The position numbers were made by a program, and so were the translations under genes. 64,000 bases of DNA, from the NCBI GenBank assembly GCA_964415175.1, contig CAYPYG010000007.1, forward strand, positions 1-64,000, given 5' to 3'. A model generated the notes under the pieces. It had not been told where the DNA came from. It saw nothing but the letters and a program-made list of their open reading frames with translations, and made no database searches. This DNA comes from UBA2231 sp964415175 (lineage in GTDB: Bacteria > Elusimicrobiota > Elusimicrobia > Elusimicrobiales > UBA9959). This document shows, piece by piece, positions 48,420 to 57,354 of the stretch. Numbering within the stretch: position 1 is the stretch's first letter; each line of letters opens with the position of its first letter.

Positions 48420-50387
48420 TCAGCGGAAAGTGTAGGGATCGGCCTCCAGCTCCGCTTCCACGCCCGCCGGCAGGCGCAGGGCCCTGATCCTGTCCCCGGC
48501 GGGACCGGGCAAGGCGTCCGGCGGCATCTTCACGACGAAATAAGCCGAGAGTCTCTTCCTGCCCGCGGCCGGCGGGCGCTCGACGGGGCCGAGCGCCTGC
48601 GAGCCGGGCCCGCAGGCCTCCTCCAGCCGCGCGTCCATGTCGGCGAGGGCGGCGTCGAGCGCGCGGCGGTCGAAAGAGGAGAAATTGACGCGCAACAGGT
48701 AGACGAAGGGGGGATAGGCGAAAGTGCGGCGCGAGACCTCCTCGTCGGCGGCGAAGGCCGCCGGGTCCCACTGGCGCGCTCGCTCGAAGGCGTGGTGACC
48801 GGGCTGGCGCGTCTGTATGACCAGCCGGCGCGGCCCCGCCGGGTCCAGGCAGTCGGCCGCGGACACGAACATGCGGAACACCTCTTCCGACGAGCGGAAA
48901 TCCCCGGGCGAGAGGTCGTAATCCGCGTCGGCGAAGCCCGCCAGCGCCAGCGCCGGGAAATCGTGGCCGCGCAGCGCCAGGCGGGTGCTGACCAGTATGG
49001 CGGGGCCGGGACGGGCGAATTCCTCCAGCGCGTCCATGGTCCTGTTGAGCGACGAGCGCACCAGGTCGCCGTCGAAGACGTGCACCGGCACCGAAGGCAG
49101 TTCCCTGCGGGCGGCGGCGGCCAGTTTCTGCGTGCCGACGCCCTTGTCCCGGAAGAGGCGTCCGCCGCAGGCGGGGCATACCCCGTCGAAAGGCTCCTTG
49201 AGGCCGCAGCCCTTGCAGAGGAAGCGAAGCCCCTCGCCGCCGGGCCCGGGGACCGTCGCCATCGGGATCTCGCAGCGGCGGCAGCGCTTGGTCCAGCCGC
49301 ACCTGGCGCAGATCTCGCGCAGCGAGACGCCGCGTCGGTTGACCACCAGGAGGGCCTTGCCGCCGGCCGCCACGGCCCCGCGCAGGCCGGCCAGCATGGG
49401 CTCGGAGATGACGCCGGGCGTGGCGTTGAGGTCCACCAGCTCCACGCGGGGCGGCGGAGGGTCGGAAAGAAGGGCCGGGCGCTCCAGGAGGCGGAGGGCG
49501 CCGGCGGAAGCCCGGGCCCGGCTCTCTACGGAAGGCATGAGGCCGGCGAGAACGGCGCGCGCGCCGCGCAGCTCCGCCAGTTTCAGCAGGACCTCGCGCG
49601 CGTGGAAGCGCGGCTCCTGTTCCTCCTGTTTGTAGAGGCCGTCCTCCTCGGAATCCATAAGGGCGAAGGAAAGTTCCCTGAAGGGAAGGAACAAGGCCGA
49701 GCGCGTGCCGGCGACGATCCGGAGGGAACCCGAAAAAGCCCCGGTCCAGACCTCGCGCCGCTGTTTCGGCGTCAGCCGGCTGTGCCAGAGCGCGATGGAA
49801 TCGGGCGGAAGCAGACCGCGCAGTTTCTTTATCAGCGAAGCCGCCAGCGCCAGGTCGGGAAGCAGCAGCAGGGCCTGTCCCCCGGCCGAGGCGCGCGCCA
49901 GCACGTGCGCGTAGAAAGACGGCCTCTCCCTCGAGGACAGGCCGGAGAGGAGCGCCGGACCGGGAGGGACGGAAGGGTCCAGGAGCGAATCCGCCAGCGC
50001 GTCCAGTCCTTCCGGCGGCGGAGGCGGCAGCGGAGGCGCCGGCGGCGCGGCCGGAGACGGGAGCGGGAAATCCTTGCCGGGCACGGTGAACAGACCGAGG
50101 GCCGCTCCCAGCGGGGCGTCCCAGCGGGCGGCCATCCAGCGGCAGAAGGACATCAGGGCGGGGTCCAGCAGGGGAAAAGGGTCCAGGGCCGTCTCGACGG
50201 TCTTGAGGCGCGCGAACCCCGAGAGATCGGCGTCCTTCTCCTCCAGGCGGCCGACGACCACGCCCACCCGCCTGCCGGCGCCGAAAGGGGCGAGCACGCG
50301 GGTTCCCGGCTCTATGGCCGGGCCGGAAGGTTCCGCGTAGTAGAAAGTACGGCGGAGGGGTACCGGGAAGGCGACGTCGAGTATCAT
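48420..50387 (-). CDS. priA: PriA-like primosomal protein with degenerate helicase motifs
   Basis: The 655-residue protein follows the PriA plan: N-terminal 3'-DNA-binding domain (residues 1-105), helicase core, zinc domain and C-domain. All eight zinc cysteines are kept (residues 360, 363, 369, 372, 391, 394, 404, 407), as are G-T-R-S-A-L-F, Y-K-Q-E-E and F-H-A-R-E. But Walker A is replaced by G-L-S-S-R-E-R-P (149-156), the D-E-E-H box by D-S-E-E-D (245-249), S-A-T-P-S by G-L-M-P-S and the motif VI arginines are absent. It can scarcely hydrolyse ATP. Actinobacterial PriA proteins are a known precedent. It is downstream of gmk-rpoZ-udg. Confidence 0.88.
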   Translation of the reverse strand: MILDVAFPVPLRRTFYYAEPSGPAIEPGTRVLAPFGAGRRVGVVVGRLEEKDADLSGFARLKTVETALDPFPLLDPALMSFCRWMAARWDAPLGAALGLFTVPGKDFPLPSPAAPPAPPLPPPPPEGLDALADSLLDPSVPPGPALLSGLSSRERPSFYAHVLARASAGGQALLLLPDLALAASLIKKLRGLLPPDSIALWHSRLTPKQRREVWTGAFSGSLRIVAGTRSALFLPFRELSFALMDSEEDGLYKQEEQEPRFHAREVLLKLAELRGARAVLAGLMPSVESRARASAGALRLLERPALLSDPPPPRVELVDLNATPGVISEPMLAGLRGAVAAGGKALLVVNRRGVSLREICARCGWTKRCRRCEIPMATVPGPGGEGLRFLCKGCGLKEPFDGVCPACGGRLFRDKGVGTQKLAAAARRELPSVPVHVFDGDLVRSSLNRTMDALEEFARPGPAILVSTRLALRGHDFPALALAGFADADYDLSPGDFRSSEEVFRMFVSAADCLDPAGPRRLVIQTRQPGHHAFERARQWDPAAFAADEEVSRRTFAYPPFVYLLRVNFSSFDRRALDAALADMDARLEEACGPGSQALGPVERPPAAGRKRLSAYFVVKMPPDALPGPAGDRIRALRLPAGVEAELEADPYTFR

Positions 50388-50415
50388 GGGCGGCCCGCCG
50401 TGGAGGTCCCGCCGC

Positions 50416-51312
50416 TCAGGAGGCTTTGCCTTCGAGGAAAGCCTTGAGCATCTTCATGTCGTTCCAGGTATCCAGCTTGAGTTTCGGGTTCCTGAGGAGG
50501 GCGGCGGGATGATAGGTCGGCAGGAGCCGTATGTCGGCGTCGCCGCCGAAAAGGGTCCTGGGATAGACGTACCATTTGCCGCGCACTTTGGAGATCCCTT
50601 CCTCGATGCCGAGCAGGACCTTGGTGGCGACAGAGCCGAGGGTAACTATGCAGCGCGGCTTTATCAGGGCTATCTGCCGCTCGAGGTAGGGCCGGCAGAC
50701 GGCTATCTCCTCGGGCGACGGCGGCCTGTCGTTGCCGCGCGACTCCGGGTTGTCCGGGTTGACCATCGGATGGCACTTGACGATGTTGGCGATGTAGACT
50801 TCGGAGCGCTTCAGGGCGAGGACGGTGTCGAGTATCTTGTCGAGCAACTGGCCGGAGCGGCCGACGAAAGGCTCGCCCTGGTGGTCCTCCTGGAAGCCGG
50901 GACCCTCGCCCACGAACATGACTTCCGCCGAGGGGGAGCCCACGCCGAAAACGGCGTTGATACGATGGCTGCCCAGCGGACAGCGGCGGCAGCTCTTCAC
51001 CAGGCTCTCCAGCCCGGCCAGGCCCGCGGCGGGACCGTCGTCCTGCGGGGCCGGGCCGGGGACCGGGGCGGAGGAAGAGCGGCCGGGCGCGGGGCGGAAC
51101 GGGGCGGCGGGAGGAACGGCGGCGCGCGGCGCCCGGACGACCGGCGCCGGAACGGCCGCCGGGCGGGCGGGACCGCCGGGCAGTTCGTGCGGCGAGATAT
51201 GCAGGTCCTCGTCGAGCCGCCTGATATGGGCGGCGAGGTCCCGGATCAGGGCGGCTTTGTCCGCGGTCGGTGCCGGACGCTCTGCGTCCGGCCGGGCCAG
51301 GGCGCGCTTCAT
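50416..51312 (-). CDS. Uracil-DNA glycosylase, family 4
   Basis: The 298-residue protein has a proline/alanine-rich N-terminal linker (residues 50-90) and then the family 4 core: C-R-R-C-P-L-G near residue 106 for the [4Fe-4S] cluster, G-E-G-P-G-F-Q-E-D near 132, the Cys in V-K-C-H-P and the second in A-V-C-R-P-Y-L. The C-terminal Y-H-P-A-A-L-L-R-N contains the H motif. It removes uracil from DNA in base-excision repair. It lies between rpoZ and priA on one transcript. Confidence 0.9.
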   Translation of the reverse strand: MKRALARPDAERPAPTADKAALIRDLAAHIRRLDEDLHISPHELPGGPARPAAVPAPVVRAPRAAVPPAAPFRPAPGRSSSAPVPGPAPQDDGPAAGLAGLESLVKSCRRCPLGSHRINAVFGVGSPSAEVMFVGEGPGFQEDHQGEPFVGRSGQLLDKILDTVLALKRSEVYIANIVKCHPMVNPDNPESRGNDRPPSPEEIAVCRPYLERQIALIKPRCIVTLGSVATKVLLGIEEGISKVRGKWYVYPRTLFGGDADIRLLPTYHPAALLRNPKLKLDTWNDMKMLKAFLEGKAS

Positions 51313-51318
51313 CGGGGA

Positions 51319-51612
51319 CTATTCCGCCGCGGGGGCGGTGCGGGGGCGCCTGGGGGCGGCTTCGCGCGCGGCGGCCTCGGCGGCCAGCTTGGCGGCGGCC
51401 TCTTCGACCTGCTCGCGGGCGACGCGGCCGTCGACGATGTCGAGCAGGGCCTTATCGATGAGCTGGGCCATAGGGAGGGAGCGGTTCTCTTCCTGGCGCT
51501 TTACGACGCGCGCCCATTTCATGGCCACCACCAGGTCCTTGTACTTGGAAGCCCCGTAATCGCAGATCTTCTTCTCCAGGAGCTCGGTCTCGGCGTTCTT
51601 TTCAGCGGTCAT
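51319..51612 (-). CDS. rpoZ: RNA polymerase omega subunit
   Basis: The 97-residue protein lies just downstream of gmk with an ATGA overlap, the standard gmk-rpoZ order. It has the omega core A-S-K-Y-K-D-L-V-V-A-M-K-W-A-R (residues 21-35), where K-W-A-R-x-V/A aligns with the conserved A-A-x-R region, and P-M-A-Q-L-I-D-K-A-L-L-D-I near residue 47. The C-terminal tail is Ala/Arg-rich. Omega stabilises the beta-prime subunit. The short family gives moderate confidence, raised by context. Confidence 0.85.
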   Translation of the reverse strand: MTAEKNAETELLEKKICDYGASKYKDLVVAMKWARVVKRQEENRSLPMAQLIDKALLDIVDGRVAREQVEEAAAKLAAEAAAREAAPRRPRTAPAAE

Positions 51613-52307
51613 TTTTTCCTCCGTCGCGGGGAATTAAGTCTCTTCAGGTCTTTTTCGAATCTTTTCACGGCGTCGAGGTTGAGGCGGGCCCGGCGGCATT
51701 CGGCGTCGGTTATCCCTATCACGTCCTCCACGGCCCTCTCCAGCGTGTCGTTGTAGACGATGTAGCCGAAGCTGTCGGCTTCCCTGAGCTCCGCCGCGGC
51801 CGTGCGCATACGCACGCTGATGCTCTCCGGGGCCTCGCCGCGGCCCGCCAGGCGGCGGCGCAGGGTATCAAGCGAAGGCGGCAGCAGGAACACGGTCACG
51901 GCCTCTGGGAAAAGCCTGCGCACGGAACGCGCGCCCTTGACGTCTATGGTCATGACCGGTATGCGGCCGGCGTCCAGCACGTCGCGCACCGACTTGACCG
52001 GGGTGCCGTAGAGGTTGCCGTGCACGTTGGCCCACTCCAGCAGCTTCCCGTCCCGCCTGAGGTTGTCGAACTCGCGGGGGGTTACGAAATAGTAATCCTT
52101 CCCGTGCTTCTCTCCCGGGCGCGCGGCGCGGGTGGTGCAGGTGATGCTGAAGCCGAAGCGGGGATCGCGCTTGAGCAGCTCGGCCCTGACCGTGGACTTG
52201 CCGCCGCCCGAAGGGGAGGAGACCACGAGGGGGAAATAGCGCTGCGTCTTTTTTTTCACCAGGTATTCCCGGTACGGCCGGTATTTAAGGGGCCGGCCGC
52301 CATTCAA
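51609..52307 (-). CDS. gmk: Guanylate kinase
   Basis: It converts GMP and ATP to GDP and ADP. The 232 residues show P-loop S-S-P-S-G-G-G-K-S-T near residues 29-38, a G-x-x-H-G-K-D-Y-Y-F-V region and R-P-G-E-K-H-G-K-D-Y (family R-x-P-R-P-G-E). The N-terminal 20-residue extension (Y-R-P-Y-R-E-Y-L-V-K-K-K) is longer than usual; a start closer to the P-loop is possible, but no ATG is there. Overlaps rpoZ by ATGA. Confidence 0.94.
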   Translation of the reverse strand: MNGGRPLKYRPYREYLVKKKTQRYFPLVVSSPSGGGKSTVRAELLKRDPRFGFSITCTTRAARPGEKHGKDYYFVTPREFDNLRRDGKLLEWANVHGNLYGTPVKSVRDVLDAGRIPVMTIDVKGARSVRRLFPEAVTVFLLPPSLDTLRRRLAGRGEAPESISVRMRTAAAELREADSFGYIVYNDTLERAVEDVIGITDAECRRARLNLDAVKRFEKDLKRLNSPRRRKK

Positions 52308-52340
52308 GGCCGGCCGGCCCCGCTCTTTAGCGCCCGGAGC

Positions 52341-55127
52341 CTACTTGTTCTTCCGGGGAGCCTTCAGCTGCGCCTGCGCCGCCGACAGTATGGCTATCGG
52401 CACGCGGAACGGGGAGCAGCTGACGTAGTTGAGGCCGGACTTGTGGCAGAACTCCACCGAGGCCGGTTCGCCGCCCTGCTCGCCGCAGATGCCGATCTTG
52501 AGGTCCTTGCGGGTCCTGCGGCCGCGCTCGACGGTGATCTTGATCAGCTCGCCCACGCCGTCCTGGTCTATCGTCTGGAACGGGTCGACCGGGATTATCT
52601 TGTGCTCGACGTACTCCTTGAGGAAGTACCCCGAGTCGTCGCGGGAGTAACCGAACGTCATCTGCGTCAGGTCGTTGGTGCCGAAGGAGAAGAACTCCAT
52701 GGTCTCGGCCAGCTTGCCGGCCATCAGGCAGGCGCGCGGGATCTCTATCATCGTACCGACCATGTAGTTCACCTTCACGCCGTGCTTCTTGTAGACCTCG
52801 GCGTAGACGCGGTGGATGATGGCGGTCTGGTTCTTCACCTCGTTCTCGAGCGAGACGACGGGGATCATGATGTCCGGGTACACCTTGACGCCTTCCTGGA
52901 TCAGCTCGGCGGCGGCCTCGAGTATGGCGCGGGCCTGGGTCTCGGTGATCTCCGGGTAGGTGACGCCGAGGCGCACGCCGCGGTGGCCCATCATCGGGTT
53001 GCTCTCGTGCAGCGAGTTGGCGCGGGCCTGCAGTTCCTCCAGCGAGATGCCCAGCGACTTGCCGAGCTCCTCGAGCTTCTCCTTCTGGGTGGGGACGAAC
53101 TCGTGGAGCGGCGGGTCCATCAGGCGGATCGTGACGTGCAGGCCTTCCATGACCTTCAGCGTCGCCTTGATGTCGTTCTTCATGAACGGGAAGAGGTCGT
53201 TGAGCGCGGCCTTGCGCTCCTCGGCCGTATCCGACATGATCATCTTGCGCAGCTGGAACAGCGCCTGGTCGGAGCCCTTGCCGTAGAACATGTGCTCGAT
53301 GCGGAAAAGGCCGGTGCCCTCGGCGCCGAACTTGCGGGCGACCATGGAGTCGGCCGGGGTGTCGGCGTTGGTCCAGACCTTCAGGGCGCGGACCTGGTTG
53401 CAGAGCCTGAGGAACTCGCCCAGCATCGGCGACTCGCTGGCGTCGATCATCGCGAGCTTGCCCTTGTAGGCGAGGCCCTTGGAGCCGTTGAGGGAGATCC
53501 AGTCGCCCTCCTTTATGGTCTCTCCGCCGATGTGGAACTGCTTCGCGCCGTGCTCTATCTCGACGGCGGCGCAGCCGACGACGCAGCACTTGCCCCAGCC
53601 GCGGGCGACGAGCGCCGCGTGGGAGGTCATGCCGCCGCGGGCGGTCAGGATGGCCTCGGCGGCCCTCATGCCCTCTACGTCCTCGGGGTTTGTCTCCTCG
53701 CGGACGAGGATGACCTTCTTGCCTTCCTTATTCCACTTCACGGCGTCGGCCGCGGTAAAGACCACCTGGCCCACGGCGCCGCCGGGACCGGCGGGAAGGC
53801 CCTTGCCGAGAACATGGGCTTTGGCTTCGGCCTTGGGATCGATGATGGGGTGCAGCAGCTCGTCGAGCTGGGCCGGGGTGACGCGGTTGACCGCCTCGTC
53901 GCGGCTGATCAGCTTCTCCCTGTACATGTCGAGCGCCATGCGGACGGCGGCCGGGCCGTTGCGCTTGCCCACGCGGCACTGCAGCATCCAGAGGCGGCCG
54001 TTCTCGACGGTGAACTCGATGTCGAGCATGTTGCGGTAATGCTTCTCGAGCTTGGCGCGTATCGCGGCCAGCTCCTTGTAGCAGGCGGGCGCGAGCTGCT
54101 CCATCGACTTGAGGTGCTTGGACTGCTCGGAGCGGCTGGCCTCGTTGATCGGGTGCGGGGTGCGGATGCCGGCCACGACGTCCTCGCCCTGGGCGTTCTC
54201 GAGGAACTCGCCGTAGAAGTAGTTCTCGCCGGTGCCGGGGTTGCGGGTGAAGGCCACGCCGGTGGAGGAGGAGTCTCCCATGTTGCCGAACACCATGCTC
54301 TGCACGTTGACGGCGGTGCCCCACTCGGCGGGGATCTTCTCGATCTCGCGGTACTTGACGGCCTTGTTGCCCATCCAGGAGGCGAACACGGCGCCGATGG
54401 AGCCCCAGAGCTGGTCCATGTGGTTGTCCGGGAACTCTTTGCCGAGCTGCTCCTTGATCTTGGCCTTGAAGAGCACGGAGAGCTCCTTCAGGTCGTCGGC
54501 GGACAGCTCGGTGTCGGACTTGGCGCCGCGCTTCTGCTTCATGTCCTCCATGATGTGCTCGAGCTGCTTGCGGATGCCCTTGTTGTCGGCCACTTCTATG
54601 CCGGCGGCCTTCTCCATGACGACGTCGGAGTACATCATGATGAGGCGGCGGTAGGAGTCGTAGACGAAGCGGGGATTATTGGTCAGCTTGACCAGGCCGG
54701 GGATCGTGGACTCGGTCAGACCGCAGTTGAGGATGGTCTCCATCATGCCGGGCATGGAACTGCGGGCGCCGGAGCGCACGGAGACGAGCAGCGGATTGGA
54801 CGGGTCGCCGAACTTCTTGCCGGTCAGTTCCTCGACGCGGGCGAGGTTCTTCTCGACATCGAGCCTGAGCTGCTTGGGGTAGGTCCGCCTGTTGGCCCAG
54901 TAGTAGGTGCAGATCTCGGTGGTGATGGTGAAGCCGGGGGGGACGGGGAGCTTCAGGGCCGGGTGGCCGGCCATCTCGGCGAGGTTGGCGCCCTTGCCGC
55001 CGAGCAGGTTCTTCATGGATTCTTTTCCGTCGGCTTTGCCGCCGCCGAAAAAGTACACGAGTTTTTTGGAAAGTTTCGCGGGTTTCGCGGTCTTGCTGGG
55101 TTTCTTCATAACGGCCGTCTTAGGCAT
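52341..55127 (-). CDS. ppdK: Pyruvate, phosphate dikinase
   Basis: PPDK interconverts pyruvate, ATP and Pi with PEP, AMP and PPi, favouring a PPi-linked glycolysis or gluconeogenesis. The 928-residue length is a little more than usual, owing to a basic N-terminal tail of about 22 residues (K-K-P-S-K-T-A-K-P-A-K-L-S-K-K). The ATP-grasp half has L-L-G-G-K-G-A-N-L-A-E-M, the swivelling His is in G-G-M-T-S-H-A-A-L-V, and the PEP half has G-T-N-D-L-T-Q-M. A CAGGAG site precedes the start. Its own terminator and promoter are not clear. Confidence 0.95.
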   Translation of the reverse strand: MPKTAVMKKPSKTAKPAKLSKKLVYFFGGGKADGKESMKNLLGGKGANLAEMAGHPALKLPVPPGFTITTEICTYYWANRRTYPKQLRLDVEKNLARVEELTGKKFGDPSNPLLVSVRSGARSSMPGMMETILNCGLTESTIPGLVKLTNNPRFVYDSYRRLIMMYSDVVMEKAAGIEVADNKGIRKQLEHIMEDMKQKRGAKSDTELSADDLKELSVLFKAKIKEQLGKEFPDNHMDQLWGSIGAVFASWMGNKAVKYREIEKIPAEWGTAVNVQSMVFGNMGDSSSTGVAFTRNPGTGENYFYGEFLENAQGEDVVAGIRTPHPINEASRSEQSKHLKSMEQLAPACYKELAAIRAKLEKHYRNMLDIEFTVENGRLWMLQCRVGKRNGPAAVRMALDMYREKLISRDEAVNRVTPAQLDELLHPIIDPKAEAKAHVLGKGLPAGPGGAVGQVVFTAADAVKWNKEGKKVILVREETNPEDVEGMRAAEAILTARGGMTSHAALVARGWGKCCVVGCAAVEIEHGAKQFHIGGETIKEGDWISLNGSKGLAYKGKLAMIDASESPMLGEFLRLCNQVRALKVWTNADTPADSMVARKFGAEGTGLFRIEHMFYGKGSDQALFQLRKMIMSDTAEERKAALNDLFPFMKNDIKATLKVMEGLHVTIRLMDPPLHEFVPTQKEKLEELGKSLGISLEELQARANSLHESNPMMGHRGVRLGVTYPEITETQARAILEAAAELIQEGVKVYPDIMIPVVSLENEVKNQTAIIHRVYAEVYKKHGVKVNYMVGTMIEIPRACLMAGKLAETMEFFSFGTNDLTQMTFGYSRDDSGYFLKEYVEHKIIPVDPFQTIDQDGVGELIKITVERGRRTRKDLKIGICGEQGGEPASVEFCHKSGLNYVSCSPFRVPIAILSAAQAQLKAPRKNK

Positions 55128-55220
55128 GTTGAGTTTGCTCCTGGATACGCTGGATTGGCCGGTTTGGCCGGCCCGGCCCTTGGGGGACCGTGTCTATATG
55201 ATACTAAATCCTTATAGCGA

Positions 55221-55250
55221 TGGACAATCGCGGCGCGGGGGGGGTATAAT
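55221..55250 (+). promoter_or_regulatory. Sigma70-type promoter of the EEP-family gene
   Basis: TGGACA at 55221-55226, 18 bases, TATAAT at 55245-55250, followed by a GGGAGAGG ribosome site and the ATG at 55268. Confidence 0.65.
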
Positions 55251-55267
55251 CTGGTCGGGAGAGGAAA

Positions 55268-56020
55268 ATGCGCCTTAAATTCCTGACCATAAACCTGCAC
55301 AAGGGCTTTTCGCCGCTCAACCGCCGTTTCTCGCTGCCGGCGCTGGGCGAACGCATACGCGCCACCGGCGCGGACGTTATCTTCCTGCAGGAGGCGGTGG
55401 GGGAGAACGTGCGGAAGGCGGCGAAATACGCGCACTGGCCCTCCCGTCCTCAGCACGAGTACCTGGCCGGGGCCTCCGGCTTCGACCATGTTTACGGCCG
55501 CAACGCCGTCTACGCGGCCGGACATCACGGCAACGCGATCGTCTCGAGGTTCCCGATACTGCTGACCGAAAGGACCGACATCTCCACCAACCGGGTGGAG
55601 AAGCGCGGGGCCCTGTACGCGGCGCTGGGATTGCCGGGCGGCCGGACGCTGCACGCGCTCTGCCTGCACCTGGGACTGCTCTGCGTTTCCCGCCGCAAAC
55701 AGCTCTCGATGATAGCGGACTACCTGGAGAGGCATGTCCCCGCCGGCGAGCCGCTGGTGGTCGCGGGCGACTTCAACGAATGGCGGCGGCGCGAACGGGA
55801 CGAGCTGGAGGTCCGGCTGGGGATGCGGGACGCGGGCCACGAGCTGCACGGGCGGAAGCTGCGCACTTTTCCCTGCGCCTTCCCCTGCTTCCCGCTGGAC
55901 AGGATATACCTGCGGGGTTTCCGGGTACTGCGGGCGAAGGTGCTGCACGCCGGGGCCTGGCGCAATCTCTCCGACCACGCCGCCTTCTACGCCGAGGCGG
56001 AGACAGTGGAAGCCCTCTGA
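55268..56020 (+). CDS. Endonuclease/exonuclease/phosphatase family hydrolase
   Basis: The 250-residue protein has the EEP signature set: T-I-N-L-H-K-G near residue 6, F-L-Q-E-A near residue 40, A-L-C-L-H-L-G-L near residue 123, V-V-A-G-D-F-N-E-W near residue 162 and S-D-H-A-A-F near residue 238 (catalytic D and H). Substrates in this family range from DNA and RNA to inositol phosphates and sphingomyelin. It has no signal peptide. The substrate is unknown. Confidence 0.85.
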   Translation: MRLKFLTINLHKGFSPLNRRFSLPALGERIRATGADVIFLQEAVGENVRKAAKYAHWPSRPQHEYLAGASGFDHVYGRNAVYAAGHHGNAIVSRFPILLTERTDISTNRVEKRGALYAALGLPGGRTLHALCLHLGLLCVSRRKQLSMIADYLERHVPAGEPLVVAGDFNEWRRRERDELEVRLGMRDAGHELHGRKLRTFPCAFPCFPLDRIYLRGFRVLRAKVLHAGAWRNLSDHAAFYAEAETVEAL

Positions 56021-56040
56021 AAACATCCGCGTAAAAGCGC

Positions 56041-56076
56041 AGGGGGGCGCGACATTACGTTGTCGCGCCCCCCTTC
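56041..56076. terminator. Strong bidirectional hairpin terminator
   Basis: AGGGGGGCGCGAC, a short loop, GTCGCGCCCCCCTT: a stem of about 13 pairs between convergent genes ending at 56020 (+) and 56101 (-). Confidence 0.85.
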
Positions 56077-56100
56077 TACGCTTTATGTATGAACGCTCGT

Positions 56101-57093
56101 CTATTCGGCCGCGGCCATGCAGAGCATCGGCGCCGCCGCCCTGAATTCCTGCGTACCGGAGAGGTCGGTGCGGAATATTTCCGCGCCGGCCTCAAGCAGG
56201 CGGGAGACGGCCTCGGGATGCGGATGCCCGTAATTGTTAGAGCCGACCTCTATGTAGGCCCTCGCGGGACGGACAGCCGCCAGGAAAGGCGAGGTGGAGG
56301 AGTACCTGCTGCCGTGATGGCCCACCTTGAGTATGTCGGAACGGAGACCGGCGCCGTACTCCTTCACCAGCCGGGCCTCGACGTCCTCTCCCGCGTCGCC
56401 GGTGAAAAGGAGGGAAGCGCCGCCGTATTCGAGCCGCACGACTATCGAGCAGTTGTTGAGGGTCTCGCTGTTCTTGCTCGCGAAAGGCTCGTGGCAGGAA
56501 CTGAGCACTTTCACTTCCACTCCGGCGGACCAGTCGAGGACTTCGCCGGGAGCGGGATAAACGGTCGTCACGCCCAGTTCCTCCGCCTTCGCCCGGACCG
56601 CGTTGTCGCCCGTGGCGGAGGAATTGTCCACGCGGGTGTCGTAGAAGGCGCCCACCGTGTAATTGGCGAAGACGTGCTGCAGTCCCTTGTAATGGTCGGA
56701 ATGGGGATGGGTCAGCACCACATGGTCTATGGAAGAGATCCCCCGTTCCCTGAGGAACAGCGCCAGCGGTCCGGAAGAGGAAGAGGAGGGGCCCCCGTCT
56801 ATGAGAGCGTTCTTCCCGTCCGGGAACTCCACGTAGATCGCGTCGCCCTGGCCGACGCTGACGAAATAGACGCTGAGGCCGGGAGCGGGGCGCAGCAGCG
56901 TCGCCTCCGGCGGTTCGGCGGCAGGCAGGGGCGCCAGGAAGGCGGCGGCGCCCTCCGCCAGGGAGGCCAGGGAATCGAAGGCCTCCCCGGCGCGCGCCGG
57001 GGCGTAAAGAGAGACGGAAAGGAGGAACGCCGCGAATACGGACTTCAGGACGGCTGCGACTTCATTCGACGCTGAACGGGCCATAGTATCCAC
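56101..57093 (-). CDS. Exported metallo-beta-lactamase-fold hydrolase (ComEC/Rec2-like)
   Basis: The 330-residue product has an N-terminal hydrophobic signal or anchor (residues 15-34) and then an MBL domain like that at the C-terminal end of ComEC: V-S-V-G-Q-G-D-A-I near residue 77, the metal motif L-T-H-P-H-S-D-H-Y near residue 121, L-F-T-G-D-A-G near residue 215 and V-G-H-H-G-S near residue 242. ComEC's channel domain is absent. It may be an extracytoplasmic nuclease or phosphodiesterase; the substrate is unknown. GAGGTGG precedes the start. Confidence 0.82.
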   Translation of the reverse strand: MDTMARSASNEVAAVLKSVFAAFLLSVSLYAPARAGEAFDSLASLAEGAAAFLAPLPAAEPPEATLLRPAPGLSVYFVSVGQGDAIYVEFPDGKNALIDGGPSSSSSGPLALFLRERGISSIDHVVLTHPHSDHYKGLQHVFANYTVGAFYDTRVDNSSATGDNAVRAKAEELGVTTVYPAPGEVLDWSAGVEVKVLSSCHEPFASKNSETLNNCSIVVRLEYGGASLLFTGDAGEDVEARLVKEYGAGLRSDILKVGHHGSRYSSTSPFLAAVRPARAYIEVGSNNYGHPHPEAVSRLLEAGAEIFRTDLSGTQEFRAAAPMLCMAAAE

Positions 57094-57166
57094 CTCAGCA
57101 AGACTTACAACGCCTGGTATTCCGCGCCGAGTGGTGAATCCGGATTAAGGTCCGGAGGTGGATACT
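57085..57166. repeat. Inverted repeat flanking the MBL gene start
   Basis: AGTATCCACCT at 57085-57095 (the complement of the ribosome site of the MBL gene) and AGGTGGATACT at 57156-57166, 60 bases apart. The two could pair in a long loop in the leader RNA and hide the ribosome site. Confidence 0.5.
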
Positions 57167-57206
57167 CCCCGGCCTATCCCGGGGATTACACAGCGGCAGA
57201 TATAAC

Positions 57207-57270
57207 CTATGGACAAAAGACCCCCCGGGCAAGGACCAAAGGGCCTATATGTCCATAGGACCTTAGACCT
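57207..57270. repeat. Short GG-N-CC repeat unit (copy 3)
   Basis: Units CCTATGGACAAAAGACC, AAGGACCAAAGGGCCTATAT and GTCCATAGGACCTTAGACCT, in the opposite orientation to those at 18791 and 37918. The remaining intergenic DNA 57271-57340 is GC-rich and featureless. Confidence 0.5.
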
Positions 57271-57342
57271 ACTGTCAAGCGCCGGGGCGCCCGGCCGGAC
57301 GCCGCCCGGGGAGCACGCGCCCGCCGGCGACGTTCCGTTTAG

Positions 57343-57348
57343 TAGAAT
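57343..57348 (+). promoter_or_regulatory. -10-like box at the TrmJ-like gene start
   Basis: TAGAAT ends 6 bases before the ATG at 57355; no Shine-Dalgarno sequence and no -35. The start site would coincide with the ATG. Confidence 0.4.
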
Positions 57349-57354
57349 ATAAGC

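Noticed and set aside
52020..55217. A very long open frame of over 1,000 codons on the plus strand across ppdK
   Set aside because: It mirrors the real gene on the other strand. High third-position GC suppresses stop codons in the antisense frame, and the translation is Leu/Val/Gly/His-rich noise with no domain.
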